A DNA stretch of 64,000 nt. Source: Alicyclobacillus fructus. GTDB lineage: Bacteria > Bacillota > Bacilli > Alicyclobacillales > Alicyclobacillaceae. The position numbers and the translations under genes were made by a program. The notes below the pieces were generated by a model, which saw only the letters and a program-made list of their open reading frames with translations, was not told where the DNA came from and did not search any database. Position 1 is the stretch's first letter. The number at the start of each line of letters is the position of its first letter. Where the stretch lies: NCBI RefSeq assembly GCF_017329605.1, contig NZ_JAFMTY010000011.1:1-64000 (forward strand), read 5' to 3'. Below are positions 45,952 through 55,124 of this stretch, piece after piece.

Positions 45952-46560
45952 TTATTTGAACACCTTAAAACGGTCCTCGATGGGCTGCACCTGCTTCTCG
46001 CGCGGGGCACTCTCCGGCGATCCGAAGGGCATTTGCGCCACGAGCCGCCACGTCTCCGGCAGCTTCCATTCGGCCTTCACGCGATCCTCGGCCACGTTGT
46101 AGTGCTGCAAACTGGCCCCATACCCGTACGCCTCGAGCACAATCCACACCGCGTACTGGTGCATGGCGTTGGTGTGCTCGGCCCAGACGGGGAACTTGTC
46201 CTGATTGCCCGGGAACTTTTGCTGGAACGACTCGATCACGGCCTGATCTTCGAAGAAGAGCACCGTGCCGTAGCCGCTCCGGAATCCGGCGAGCCGAGTG
46301 GAAACGGCTTCAAACTGCTCTGGAGCGACCACCGCGCGCATGACGTCTTCAATCAGGTTCCACAGCTTCTCGTGCGACTGGCCCAACAGGAGCACGAGCC
46401 GCGTCGACTGCGAATTGTACGCAGACGGCATGTGTTTCACGATGTCTGCGAGCACTTGCTCCAGTTCCGCGTCGGTTAAGGGGGATGTCTTACCCACCGT
46501 GTGAATCGACCGGCGATCGCGAATGGCCGCGAGCAACCCCTTTTCCGTAGTGACCGCCAT
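45952..46560 (-). CDS. Nitroreductase-family FMN protein
   Basis: A 202-residue protein: LLAAIRDRRSIHTVG is the usual N-terminal FMN contact, MPSAYNSQSTRLVLLLG the second, and AMHQYAVWIVLEAYGYGASLQHYN the helix near the flavin. It resembles the YdgI/YodC/HBN1-type branch that reduces nitro compounds or quinones with NAD(P)H. I place the start at ATG 46560 (GGAGGG 7 bases upstream), ignoring a long upstream frame that lacks family features. A single gene ending at a shared terminator. Confidence 0.88.
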   Translation of the reverse strand: MAVTTEKGLLAAIRDRRSIHTVGKTSPLTDAELEQVLADIVKHMPSAYNSQSTRLVLLLGQSHEKLWNLIEDVMRAVVAPEQFEAVSTRLAGFRSGYGTVLFFEDQAVIESFQQKFPGNQDKFPVWAEHTNAMHQYAVWIVLEAYGYGASLQHYNVAEDRVKAEWKLPETWRLVAQMPFGSPESAPREKQVQPIEDRFKVFK

Positions 46561-46714
46561 GTGCATTCCCTCCACTCTCATCTCTATACTTTCGTAAGCA
46601 GAATACGACGCATAAGCACTTTTATTGTACCCCAAGTCGCCCGCCAAAATCACATCTTCGCCGCCGCACGCCAAATGCGGTAGAATGGTTCCATCCAGCA
46701 TCGGGAGGCAAGCC

Positions 46715-47248
46715 GTGGGTTTCCTGCACGCTGCACTTCTCGCGGGGAGACAGGTATCCCCCATCGCGCCTATCCTATCAGGACTGTTGTCCGGAATCTC
46801 CATCTTTTTTCTGTCATCATCTCTCCATGAACGTTCGGACGAGATCGAGCACCTACGTTTAGACGGGTATCCTCTGTGGCGAGCCGGGATGCGGTTTGGG
46901 CTCACATCGTTCGCCAAGGCGCTTCGATGGGTGCTTCCGTTCCTGCTGGCCTATATCCTCATCAGCGGCCTGTCCGCGATGCATGCGGAGTCCACGCTGT
47001 CCGCCTCGGCCTCGCCTGAAGCCCGCCCCCATCGCTTCCATCTTTGGAGCTCCATACTGGAGGCCACCGTTGTCACCGCGTTTGTCGCAACCTTATCCAT
47101 CGCGTTCGGCTCTCTCATGCGACGTCAGTTCTCGCGACGGTACGGTTTACCTCATGAGGCCCGCGTTCGCTCGGTGGCAACATCCACCATCTTGGTTTTG
47201 TCCGTGATGACAAGCATCATCCTCAAATCCGCGCTCGGCGCGGCGTAA
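46715..47248 (+). CDS. Hypothetical membrane protein (177 residues)
   Basis: From GTG 46715, with GGGAGG 6 bases upstream, the frame encodes a protein with about four hydrophobic segments (SPIAPILSGLLSGISIFFLS, WVLPFLLAYILISGLSAM, ILEATVVTAFVATLSIAFGSL, and VATSTILVLSVMTSIIL). I recognise no family. It is divergent from the nitroreductase gene and ends at a strong bidirectional hairpin. Confidence 0.6.
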   Translation: MGFLHAALLAGRQVSPIAPILSGLLSGISIFFLSSSLHERSDEIEHLRLDGYPLWRAGMRFGLTSFAKALRWVLPFLLAYILISGLSAMHAESTLSASASPEARPHRFHLWSSILEATVVTAFVATLSIAFGSLMRRQFSRRYGLPHEARVRSVATSTILVLSVMTSIILKSALGAA

Positions 47249-47255
47249 ACACAGC

Positions 47256-47290
47256 GAGAGCCGCAAGGGATGGTGATCCTTGCGGCTCTC
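47256..47290. terminator. Bidirectional terminator hairpin
   Basis: AGAGCCGCAAGG (47257-47268) and CCTTGCGGCTCT (47278-47289) are perfectly complementary with a 9-base loop, between converging genes. Confidence 0.75.
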
Positions 47291-47298
47291 TACGTTCT

Positions 47299-49206
47299 TC
47301 ACTTCACGGGTTGCGGTTCGTCCTCGATGTCCGTGGACGAATCGGTGTCCGTTTCTTCCTCATTTGGCGGTTCGGACGCCTCCGCGGACTCTCCGGCGCC
47401 CCCAGCTTCGGGCTCCGCATCCACGACTTCCTCCACCTCGGCAACGCTGTCCGCAATCTGGATATCGTGTTCCAACGCGTGTTCCACGGCGCCTTCCTCG
47501 TGCGCCGTTCCCTCGTGGAGAGCTGCGGGTTGAGACGCCGGAGCCGCTTCCGCCTGCGCCCGCGCCACCGTCACGGCGCCACCCGCGCCAGCCGCGGCGG
47601 CGACAGGCTTAGCCCGGCGAATGAAGAACGCCAGGACAAACGCGAGAAAGCTTCCCCACGTCGCCCACCAGAACGCGTCGTTGATGCCCATGATGGTGCT
47701 CTGCTGCTCCGCCATCCCGTACAAGGCGTACCGCGCCAACTCCTGCGCCGCCTGCATGGTGCTGTGGAGCTTCACCATGAAGGACTCCACCATGGTCTGG
47801 TACATCGTCGCGATGTAGTGATTGTTCAACGTCACGGTGTTCTGGAAGTTGGCATAGTGCACCTTCGTGCGATCCGTCATGATGGTCACGAGGACCGCGG
47901 TGCCAACCGACGAAGCCACCGTTCGGGCCGTGTTGGCGGCCGACGTGCCGTGCCGGTACAGGTGCCGCGGAAGTTGGTTCAGGCCCGCCGTCTGCACCGT
48001 CATCGCGAGCATGGACATGCCGAACATCCGCAGCGTGTACAACAGCATGATGTGGCCATAACCCGTCTGAGCATTTAACTTCGTGAACTCCCACGTCGTC
48101 ACCGTCGTGATGGCGAGGCCCAGGACCGCGAGCGGACGAGCGCCGACGCGATCGAAGATGGCGCCCGAGATGGGCGACATGATACCCATGAGCAGGGCGC
48201 CCGGCAACATCATGAGGCCGGACTGAAGCGCCGTGTAGCCTCGGATGTCCTGAAGATAGATGGGCATCAGGATCATCGCGCCGAACATCGCCATGTTCAC
48301 AATGCATCCGACGATGGTGGTCATCGTGAAGATGTCGTACTTGAACACGCGAAGATCGAGCATCGGCTCCTTGGCCGTCAGTTCGCGCAGGATGAAGAAC
48401 ACCAGGAAGACGCCGCCGACAATGAGCGAGATCTCGACAGTGGTGTCGCCCCATCCCTTGCTCCCGGCTTCGCTCAGGCCGTAGAGCAGGCACACGAACC
48501 CAACGATGGAGAGCAAGAAGCCCGGAACGTCGAGCTTCGGCCGGACCGGCTTCGCCACGTTGCGCAGCACGGCGACGGCCATCACGATGTCGATGAACGC
48601 GAGCGGAATGACGACCCAGAACAACCAGCGCCACGACCAGTTGGTCACAATCCACCCGGACAGGGTCGGGCCGACGGCCGGCGCGAAGAACATGGCGATA
48701 GCCATGGTGCCCATGGCGCGCCCGCGCTGGTTGGCCGGGAACAGCTCGAGAATCACCGTCATGAGCAGCGGCATCATGACCGCCGATCCGGACGCTTGCA
48801 CGATTCGCCCAAACACCATCACGCCAAAGCTCGGCGCAATGGCGCAGAGAAACGAACCAATGAGAAACAGCGACATGGCGGAGATGAACAGTTGTCGCGT
48901 CGTAAACGTGCCCATCAGGAACGCCGTGATGGGGATGAGCACGCCGTTGGTCAGCATATACGCCGTCGAGAGCCACTGCACCGTGTTGGCATCGACGTTG
49001 AACGCCGACATCAGGTGCGGCAGGGCCACGTTGAGCAACGTCTGATTCAAGATCGCGATAAAGGCACCGAAGATCATCACAATCATGATGGACGCTCGGT
49101 GCGGATGTCCATGCGCCGCCTCACCGCTTGACGCGTGACTCGGCGCGTTGGGCGAGGCCGGCACGACCGCTTGGCCCGCGGTCGGTTGCAGCGAATCGTT
49201 CGACAT
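47299..49206 (-). CDS. emrB: Multidrug efflux MFS transporter, EmrB/QacA (DHA2) family
   Basis: A 635-residue transporter with 14 predicted spans. NQTLLNVALPHLMSAFNVDANTVQWLSTAYML is the DHA2 opening (shown here in part: NVALPHLM), followed by GRIVQASGSAVMMPLLM and the motif C region AVGPTLSGWIV. The last 85 residues form an unusual soluble tail that is strongly acidic (EEVVDAEPEAGG, EEETDTDSSTDIEDE). It pairs with the HlyD-family gene 12 bp upstream. Start ATG 49206 has GAGGTGAG close by. Substrates are unknown. Confidence 0.92.
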   Translation of the reverse strand: MSNDSLQPTAGQAVVPASPNAPSHASSGEAAHGHPHRASIMIVMIFGAFIAILNQTLLNVALPHLMSAFNVDANTVQWLSTAYMLTNGVLIPITAFLMGTFTTRQLFISAMSLFLIGSFLCAIAPSFGVMVFGRIVQASGSAVMMPLLMTVILELFPANQRGRAMGTMAIAMFFAPAVGPTLSGWIVTNWSWRWLFWVVIPLAFIDIVMAVAVLRNVAKPVRPKLDVPGFLLSIVGFVCLLYGLSEAGSKGWGDTTVEISLIVGGVFLVFFILRELTAKEPMLDLRVFKYDIFTMTTIVGCIVNMAMFGAMILMPIYLQDIRGYTALQSGLMMLPGALLMGIMSPISGAIFDRVGARPLAVLGLAITTVTTWEFTKLNAQTGYGHIMLLYTLRMFGMSMLAMTVQTAGLNQLPRHLYRHGTSAANTARTVASSVGTAVLVTIMTDRTKVHYANFQNTVTLNNHYIATMYQTMVESFMVKLHSTMQAAQELARYALYGMAEQQSTIMGINDAFWWATWGSFLAFVLAFFIRRAKPVAAAAGAGGAVTVARAQAEAAPASQPAALHEGTAHEEGAVEHALEHDIQIADSVAEVEEVVDAEPEAGGAGESAEASEPPNEEETDTDSSTDIEDEPQPVK

Positions 49207-49218
49207 AAGCCTCACCTC

Positions 49219-49905
49219 TTACTTGTGGATGCGAACCGTCGCGCTCATGCCAGGAACCAGGCCGCTGCCCGCTGTTGTGCCAATTGAAATCTGCACGGGA
49301 ACCACTTGCGTGACCGGCGTGTAATCCGCCGTGGTGCTCTGATTCGGAAGCAGAGAGAACGTGCTCGCGGTGGCGTCGCCAATCTGCGTCACGGTGCCGC
49401 TGATGGACCCGGCCTTACCGGCGACCCAGACGTCGACCTGATCGCCCACCTTGACGTTCTGCAGCTGCGTCTCCTTGATGTTCGCCACAATGTACAGGTG
49501 GCTCATGTCGTACGCGTACGCGAGCGGCGTGCCAGCGGCAACAAACTCGTTGTTGATGGCGCTATTCTGCGCAATGGTGCCGTTCGCCGGCATGTCAATC
49601 GGCACGTCGACCGTCTTGTTGCCGACCTGCGTCTGAATCTCGCCAATCTCATCGCCCGCGCTGAACGTCGAGCCGTTGGTGCCCTGCCAGTTGACAAGCT
49701 TGCCGCTCGCCGGAGCGGACACAACGATCTGCGTTCCGGCGACCTGAGCGTCGTCGGTCTTCAGATACAATGTGGACTGGTTGTAGAAGTAGTAGCCCGT
49801 GATGGCGGCTGCGATGAGCACGATGAGGATGATCAGGTTCACCAGGATCATCCTGCGGAACGTGGTGCCGGAATTGTTCGGCGTGGGGTTGGCATTTGCG
49901 CTCAT
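49219..49905 (-). CDS. emrA: HlyD/EmrA-family membrane fusion protein
   Basis: A 228-residue protein with one N-terminal span (MILVNLIILIVLIAAAITGYYFY), a biotinyl-lipoyl-like domain (TDDAQVAGTQIVVSAPASGKL), and a beta-barrel closing with GLVPGMSATVRIHK. The long coiled-coil hairpin of Gram-negative EmrA is missing, as in the Bacillus YhbJ type. I use ATG 49905 (GGAGGAG upstream); an ATG at 49977 would add a charged 24-residue head. It operates with the EmrB-type transporter encoded next. Confidence 0.85.
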   Translation of the reverse strand: MSANANPTPNNSGTTFRRMILVNLIILIVLIAAAITGYYFYNQSTLYLKTDDAQVAGTQIVVSAPASGKLVNWQGTNGSTFSAGDEIGEIQTQVGNKTVDVPIDMPANGTIAQNSAINNEFVAAGTPLAYAYDMSHLYIVANIKETQLQNVKVGDQVDVWVAGKAGSISGTVTQIGDATASTFSLLPNQSTTADYTPVTQVVPVQISIGTTAGSGLVPGMSATVRIHK

Positions 49906-50005
49906 GCTGTACATCTCCTCCTCTGGTCTCTTTTCGATCTCAGCGCCACCTTCCTGGGCCGAGATCATTTTAGACATTAGACCTTTTAACCACTATGTAT
50001 ATTTA

Positions 50006-50017
50006 ACCTATTTAGGT
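50006..50017. promoter_or_regulatory. Operator-like palindrome upstream of the efflux pair
   Basis: ACCTA-TT-TAGGT sits in an AT-rich stretch upstream of emrA, where MarR- or TetR-type repressors usually bind. No such regulator gene is adjacent. Confidence 0.3.
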
Positions 50018-50139
50018 GTATGAGTCAAGCGCCTGGCGTGGAAATTGTTTCAGTTCTGTGTACAAAGCATGATACAATGGGCGCAGAATGCCATTCTTTT
50101 GGCGAAAGGCGTGGGCTCCGCGTGAGCGAATGGATCGTC

Positions 50140-50784
50140 ATGAAGCAATGCGCGTCCTGCCGGGCGGTGAACCGCATTCGCCTGGATCACGGCTTCTTTT
50201 GCCGCTGCGGCAAGTGCAAGGCCCCGTTGGCCCTCACCCATTACGAAATTCTCGGCGTGCCGCGCAACGCCACGTTGCCTCAGATCAAAGCGGCCTATCG
50301 CAGAGCGGCGAAACACTGGCATCCAGACGTGCACGACGGCCGCGATCGCGCCATGGCCGAACGCCATTTTCGGCGCGTGCAGGACGCCTACCGGACGTTG
50401 TCGGAGCCGGAAGCGCGCCGACGCTATGATCTCCTGCTCGATTTTGAAGGAACTTATCGAGAGGCGGCCTCCGCACCTGCGGAGGAGCCGCGGCCGTCCG
50501 CATCATCGCAGTCCCCTCCCGGACAGGAGCGCTCCCTGCTCCGCACGGCCTGGCGGTCCACAGGGTTTTCGAGAACGCGGACAGATTCCGGGCGCGCTGG
50601 CCCCGTGACCCTGTACACTGTGCTCGGCGTGGGCCTATTCACCATCTGCACGATGGGCGGCGCCATCCTGACCGGGCTTTTTGGCTCGAAGATCGCGCTC
50701 ATGATATTCTTGGGCCTGGGCCTCATCGGAGGCATGCAACTCCTGTACCTGCTGACCAAAATGACCCTCGATGCAGAATCATGA
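50140..50784 (+). CDS. Zinc-ribbon / J-domain membrane protein
   Basis: A 214-residue protein combining three parts: an N-terminal zinc ribbon (CASC near the start, then CRCGKC about 15 residues later), a J domain (THYEILGVPRNATLPQIKAAYRRAAKHWHPDVHDG with the HPD tripeptide intact, shown by HWHPD), and two C-terminal membrane spans (LYTVLGVGLFTICTMGGAIL and ALMIFLGLGLIGGMQLLYLL). The HPD should stimulate DnaK. I set the start at ATG 50140, directly before the ribbon; a GTG at 50122 is possible. The gene is upstream of an SDR gene. Its client is unknown. Confidence 0.8.
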   Translation: MKQCASCRAVNRIRLDHGFFCRCGKCKAPLALTHYEILGVPRNATLPQIKAAYRRAAKHWHPDVHDGRDRAMAERHFRRVQDAYRTLSEPEARRRYDLLLDFEGTYREAASAPAEEPRPSASSQSPPGQERSLLRTAWRSTGFSRTRTDSGRAGPVTLYTVLGVGLFTICTMGGAILTGLFGSKIALMIFLGLGLIGGMQLLYLLTKMTLDAES

Positions 50785-50818
50785 CCTTGAGATGGAACGG
50801 CGTTGGGAGTGAACGGAC

Positions 50819-51580
50819 GTGAAGTGGAACGGCAACACGATTCTTGTGACGGGCGGATCGACGGGCATTGGACTTGCGCTGGCCGTGCGGTTTCTCGCGC
50901 GCGGCAATCGCGTGGTGGTCTGCGGACGCCGTCAGGACAAACTGGACGAGGCGAAGGCCGCGCACCCGGATCTCATCACCGTTCGCTGCGACGTCATGCG
51001 GCCGGAGGAAAGGGCGCAGCTTCTGGCCTACATGAAGGAGACCTACCCGGACTGGAATGTGCTCGTGAACAACGCGGGCATCCAACAACACGTGAACGTC
51101 CGGCGCGCCAACGAGCCTTGGGAGCATTACGAGCGCGAGATCGCCATCAATTTCGACGCGCCGGTGCACCTCACCTTGGCCTCACTGCCGCACCTGCTCG
51201 AGCAGCCGCGCGCCGCGATCATCAACGTGACATCGGGCCTTGCCCTGGCGCCGGCGGCGTGGGCGCCCGTGTACAGCGCCACCAAGGCAGCCCTGCGCTC
51301 GTTCACCGAATCACTTCGCCTGCAGCTTGAGGGCACGCCGGTGGAGGTCATTGAAATTGCGCCGCCCGCCGTGAACACCGATCTCGGCGGCCCCGGCCTG
51401 CACACGTTCGGGGTGCCGCTCGACGCGTTCGCAGACGGCGTGTTCGAGAAACTGGAGGCGGGCGCCAGCGAAATTGGCTACGGAGATTCCGAGCGCCGGC
51501 TGGCCCTGGTGCCGCAGGAACTGCGGCAAGCCGCGAAACAAATGTGGTCCGGTTTTCGATCGAGGAACCCCAACTTTTGA
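50819..51580 (+). CDS. Short-chain dehydrogenase/reductase
   Basis: A 253-residue SDR: NAD(P)-binding TGGSTGIG (12-19), NNAG (about 83-86), catalytic Ser in INVTSGLAL and YSATK. The arginine pair after beta-2 (CGRR) favours NADPH. It resembles the DltE branch of SDRs, whose substrate is poorly defined. Start GTG 50819, 34 bp after the J-domain gene. Confidence 0.88.
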   Translation: MKWNGNTILVTGGSTGIGLALAVRFLARGNRVVVCGRRQDKLDEAKAAHPDLITVRCDVMRPEERAQLLAYMKETYPDWNVLVNNAGIQQHVNVRRANEPWEHYEREIAINFDAPVHLTLASLPHLLEQPRAAIINVTSGLALAPAAWAPVYSATKAALRSFTESLRLQLEGTPVEVIEIAPPAVNTDLGGPGLHTFGVPLDAFADGVFEKLEAGASEIGYGDSERRLALVPQELRQAAKQMWSGFRSRNPNF

Positions 51581-51587
51581 AGGACGC

Positions 51588-53690
51588 CTACACGGTATCC
51601 CCTTGTTCGGAAGCGAGCTGCCTGCTCCAATGCGCGAGATCCTCGGCGGACGCCGGGCGCGCCTTCCAGAACCCCTGCATCTCGTCGCATCCCGTGCGCG
51701 CGAGCAGCATCTCCTGCTCGCGCCGCTCCACGCCCTCCGCAATCGCGCGCATGCCGAGATCGTGCGCGAGGCGGACCACGCCGGCCATCAAGCGCTCCTT
51801 GCGTTCGCCTTCCGGCGCAAGCGGCAACAGCGACGGATGCAGCTTGATGGCGGCGTACGATCCGGCCGTAAGCGCGGCGAGCACCGCCTCTCCGTGGCCG
51901 AAGTCGTCGATGGCGATGGCCACGCCGATTCGGTCGAGCTCTTGGGCGAGATCGCCGACGAGATCCGCATACTGACCGAGCAGGTTCGCGTGAATTTCCA
52001 GCTCCAAGCGATCCGGCGGCAACTGGGCTTGCCGCAAGGCGTATACGACGCCGTCGAGGAAGCGCGGATCGGTGATCTGCGAAAGCGACACGTTCACGGA
52101 GACGCGCAGGTCGAGATTCCGCCGCTGCCAATGCGACGCGGTGCGACAGGCTTGATGAAGCACCCACGCGCCGATTTCCTGCATCAGCCCCCACTGTTCG
52201 GCAAACGGCACAAAGATGGCGGGCGGCACGGTTCCAAGTTCAGGAGAATGCCAGCGCAAAAGCGCTTCGGCGCCCACCCAAACGCCTCGGCGCACGTCGA
52301 AGATGGGCTGATAGTCGAGCGAAAACTCGCCGCGATCAAACGCCTTCACGAGGGCGTTGTGCAGCAAGAGCCGGTTATGGATGGCGCTGTCCCCGCTCTC
52401 GCTGTAGAGACACAGCCGATGGCCCCCCTGCTCTTTGGCCGCATACATGGAGATGTCCGCGTAGCGGAGCAGTGTATCGACGTCCCGACTGTGATCGGGA
52501 TACATGGCCGCGCCGATGCTGATGCCCATCGGCACCGCCTCTCCCATGACCTTCAGCGGCTCGCGGAACGCATCCAGGCAGCGCGCAGCCGTATCTCGGA
52601 CGTCCGTCTCCCCCGCGATTCCGCGCTGAATCACCGTGAATTCGTCTCCGCCCATGCGGTAGACCAAGGCCCTGCCCTTCAAGGTCTCGCGCAATCGCTC
52701 CGCGATGGCCTTGAGGGTCGCGTCTCCGAATTGGTGTCCGAACGTGTCGTTCACATACTTGAATCCATCGAAGTCGAGGAGAAACACCGCGAGCTTTTCC
52801 CCTCGCCGCTCCGCCTGTTCCACCGCCGCTCGCAGGTCGTGCTCGAACTGCTGGCGATTGGGCAGCTGCGTCAGGGCGTCCGTGTACGCCAGGCGCTGCA
52901 GTTCCACCTGATGGATCTTGCGATCCGTGATGTCCATGGCCAGCCCCTCGAGGTAGATCACTTGGCCGTCCGCGCCAAACCTCGGATACAGGTGGACCGC
53001 CACCCATCGTTCCGTCCCCTTGCGGTGGCGAATTCGGTATTCGCTGCGCGCGCTGGACCCGATGCGGATGGGCTCTGTCGCCTGCGGAAGATCGTCAGGA
53101 TGGACCAGGGAGACACACAGGTGCGGATTTTTCACCAGCTCTTCGCTCGAGTAGCCGCACATCGCCTCACACGCGTTCGAGGCGTAGATCAACCGGTTCG
53201 CCACGGCGTCGTAGGCGAACAAGCAGATATCCGCCGCGTCCGCGATCCGCTCGATGAAGCTCCGCGACTGCTCCACCTCGGCGTACATCTCCGTGTCCCG
53301 GACATGGTCCGTCACCACAAAGACCAGCCCGCCGCCTGCCGACCAGGCCCACGTCTCGGATTCCAGCGCTTCGTCCGCCTTCGTCCGCCATTTCACCAGG
53401 CGTCCATTCACGCGGCCGTGTTGCTCGATCTCGTCGAGATATCGCTCGAAATCGCCTTCCTCCCACCAAAAGGGAGCGGGTCGGCCCGCGATCTCGTCCT
53501 CTTCCCATCCCAGCACGCGCGCAGCTGGATGGGACCAGAGGCTCACGCGATTCTCGCGGTCCACACCGAAGACCGCGAGCGGCGCTTCGCGGACAAGCCA
53601 GTCCTCACTCTGACGCGGTTGCAGACCGTTGTCGTCACCGGATTGCGGAGCACGTGAACGCACCAGACTCCCCATCCCATTCAGAAACAT
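51588..53690 (-). CDS. PAS-PAS-GGDEF-EAL cyclic-di-GMP enzyme
   Basis: A 700-residue cytoplasmic protein: two PAS domains (about 30-135 and 145-258), a GGDEF domain with intact GGDEF at 347-351 (cyclase-competent), and an EAL domain from about 440 with EAL at 475-477, VNVSLSQ, IDDFGHG and EGVERREQ (phosphodiesterase-competent by most residues). In the usual ELTE/ES segment it reads ELEIHANLL, and IKLD reads IKLH, so phosphodiesterase activity may be altered. I see no RxxD inhibitory site before GGDEF. Start ATG 53690 has GGGGA 6 bases upstream. Confidence 0.93.
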   Translation of the reverse strand: MFLNGMGSLVRSRAPQSGDDNGLQPRQSEDWLVREAPLAVFGVDRENRVSLWSHPAARVLGWEEDEIAGRPAPFWWEEGDFERYLDEIEQHGRVNGRLVKWRTKADEALESETWAWSAGGGLVFVVTDHVRDTEMYAEVEQSRSFIERIADAADICLFAYDAVANRLIYASNACEAMCGYSSEELVKNPHLCVSLVHPDDLPQATEPIRIGSSARSEYRIRHRKGTERWVAVHLYPRFGADGQVIYLEGLAMDITDRKIHQVELQRLAYTDALTQLPNRQQFEHDLRAAVEQAERRGEKLAVFLLDFDGFKYVNDTFGHQFGDATLKAIAERLRETLKGRALVYRMGGDEFTVIQRGIAGETDVRDTAARCLDAFREPLKVMGEAVPMGISIGAAMYPDHSRDVDTLLRYADISMYAAKEQGGHRLCLYSESGDSAIHNRLLLHNALVKAFDRGEFSLDYQPIFDVRRGVWVGAEALLRWHSPELGTVPPAIFVPFAEQWGLMQEIGAWVLHQACRTASHWQRRNLDLRVSVNVSLSQITDPRFLDGVVYALRQAQLPPDRLELEIHANLLGQYADLVGDLAQELDRIGVAIAIDDFGHGEAVLAALTAGSYAAIKLHPSLLPLAPEGERKERLMAGVVRLAHDLGMRAIAEGVERREQEMLLARTGCDEMQGFWKARPASAEDLAHWSRQLASEQGDTV

Positions 53691-53901
53691 AAAAAGTCCC
53701 CAGTGGGCCTTCCCACGGGCCTTTCGGAGCAGAAGACGCAGAAGAAAGCACGACAAAATCCCGTCAACCCGTCGGCACAAGCGGCCGCCGGTCAACGCGG
53801 ATTCCTAAGAGTTCTCTCACCATTATACTGCTTATCCTGCCAAGTTGACTAGTGTCTGTTGGATCCGGAAGAGGTGGAGAAATGGCACGACGGGCGGACC
53901 A

Positions 53902-55011
53902 TCACGCCCGGCGCGCCTTGAGCTCCGTTCGATGGGCGTGATCCCGACGCCATTGAATCAGATGACCGGCCGCGACGCCGTGGATGGTCCGCACTATCAC
54001 GATGGCGAAGCACAGCCAAAGGATGCCGAGCTGCACCCCGCCCGCCACCGCGAAAAAGGGGTGACCCAGCAGGCGATGGAGGGCATACGTACCGTTCGTG
54101 AAACTCCCGATGGGGAAGACGTAGCTCCACCAGCCGAGATGGAACGGCAGGCCATCACCTTTTGGCGTCAGGTGAAGGAACGTGTACAGCGCAGACAGGA
54201 GAATCCACCAAACGCCCACGCCCCACATCGCGATGGCAAAGACGGCGCCGAGATCGCGCAAGGGTCCGGCCAAGGTGCCGAACACATGCGGCGCGTTAAG
54301 CGGAATGCCGCAAAAGGTGCCCATGGCCATGCCGATGGGGCCAATCTCAATCCACAAGGTCGGAGCCTCCTGGCCGCTGAGCCGGCGATGAAACACGAGC
54401 CGCGAATACACCAGGGCGCTCGTCATGATGAACAGAAAGAAGGTCATGCCGAACAGGGCCAGGATTCCAGCCGCCATGGAGAACTGCGCGCCCGGCCCTC
54501 CCGCGTACGGGATCAGGTTGGTCCCGGTGGCCGCGGCCACGATGGGAGGAACGAGCGGGATGAGCCACGATGCCACGGTCTCATCGCGTTCCACTTTGTG
54601 TTCCGTGAACAGCAGATATGGCACGACGATGACCGAGAAGATGGAAGCGGCAACGCCGGCCAGCCAGACGACAAAGCTGATGACGATGGCCGTCTGCTTC
54701 GGCAAGAGGTGCGTCCCGATGAGGAAGACATCGTTGCCCACGACGTTGATGGCCATGGCAAACGCGCCGTAGAACAGCGCCCGTCCTGGATGCCGGAAAT
54801 CGTCGATGGCGGCCTCAGGTGTCAAGAGCCAGCGCAGGATCCACATGATGAAAGCGAACAGGAACACCGCGTTCACGCAAAAGAACAGAAAGATCCCCAC
54901 AGCGTGCTGAAACGGCAGCCGAACAGGCGAAGTGTACGTCAGCGCCGCGACAATGCCGATACCCATGACGGTCGTGAACCAGTTGACGCCAAACTGTCGG
55001 ATGATGTGCAT
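53902..55011 (-). CDS. TDT-family transporter (TehA/SLAC1/Mae1 type)
   Basis: A 369-residue protein with about ten spans. FGVNWFTTVMGIGIVA and WWSYVFPIGSFTNGTYAL are characteristic of the tellurite-resistance/dicarboxylate transporter family, whose members move malate, sulfite, or anions. ATG 55011 follows GGGAGGTGACGGC. It is divergent from a LysR-type gene that probably controls it. The substrate is unknown. Confidence 0.85.
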   Translation of the reverse strand: MHIIRQFGVNWFTTVMGIGIVAALTYTSPVRLPFQHAVGIFLFFCVNAVFLFAFIMWILRWLLTPEAAIDDFRHPGRALFYGAFAMAINVVGNDVFLIGTHLLPKQTAIVISFVVWLAGVAASIFSVIVVPYLLFTEHKVERDETVASWLIPLVPPIVAAATGTNLIPYAGGPGAQFSMAAGILALFGMTFFLFIMTSALVYSRLVFHRRLSGQEAPTLWIEIGPIGMAMGTFCGIPLNAPHVFGTLAGPLRDLGAVFAIAMWGVGVWWILLSALYTFLHLTPKGDGLPFHLGWWSYVFPIGSFTNGTYALHRLLGHPFFAVAGGVQLGILWLCFAIVIVRTIHGVAAGHLIQWRRDHAHRTELKARRA

Positions 55012-55124
55012 GCCGTCACCTCCCACCCATGTCAACTTTCATGGTATGAGGTGACTTGCATTAGGGGAAATACATCTTTTTAATTTGGACTATAAGAAGA
55101 TCTTATTTGATGGGATGTGGGCGC

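Noticed and set aside
51474-53657. Open frame of about 730 codons opposite the GGDEF-EAL gene
   Set aside because: Antisense shadow; GGDEF, EAL and PAS motifs are clear on the minus strand.
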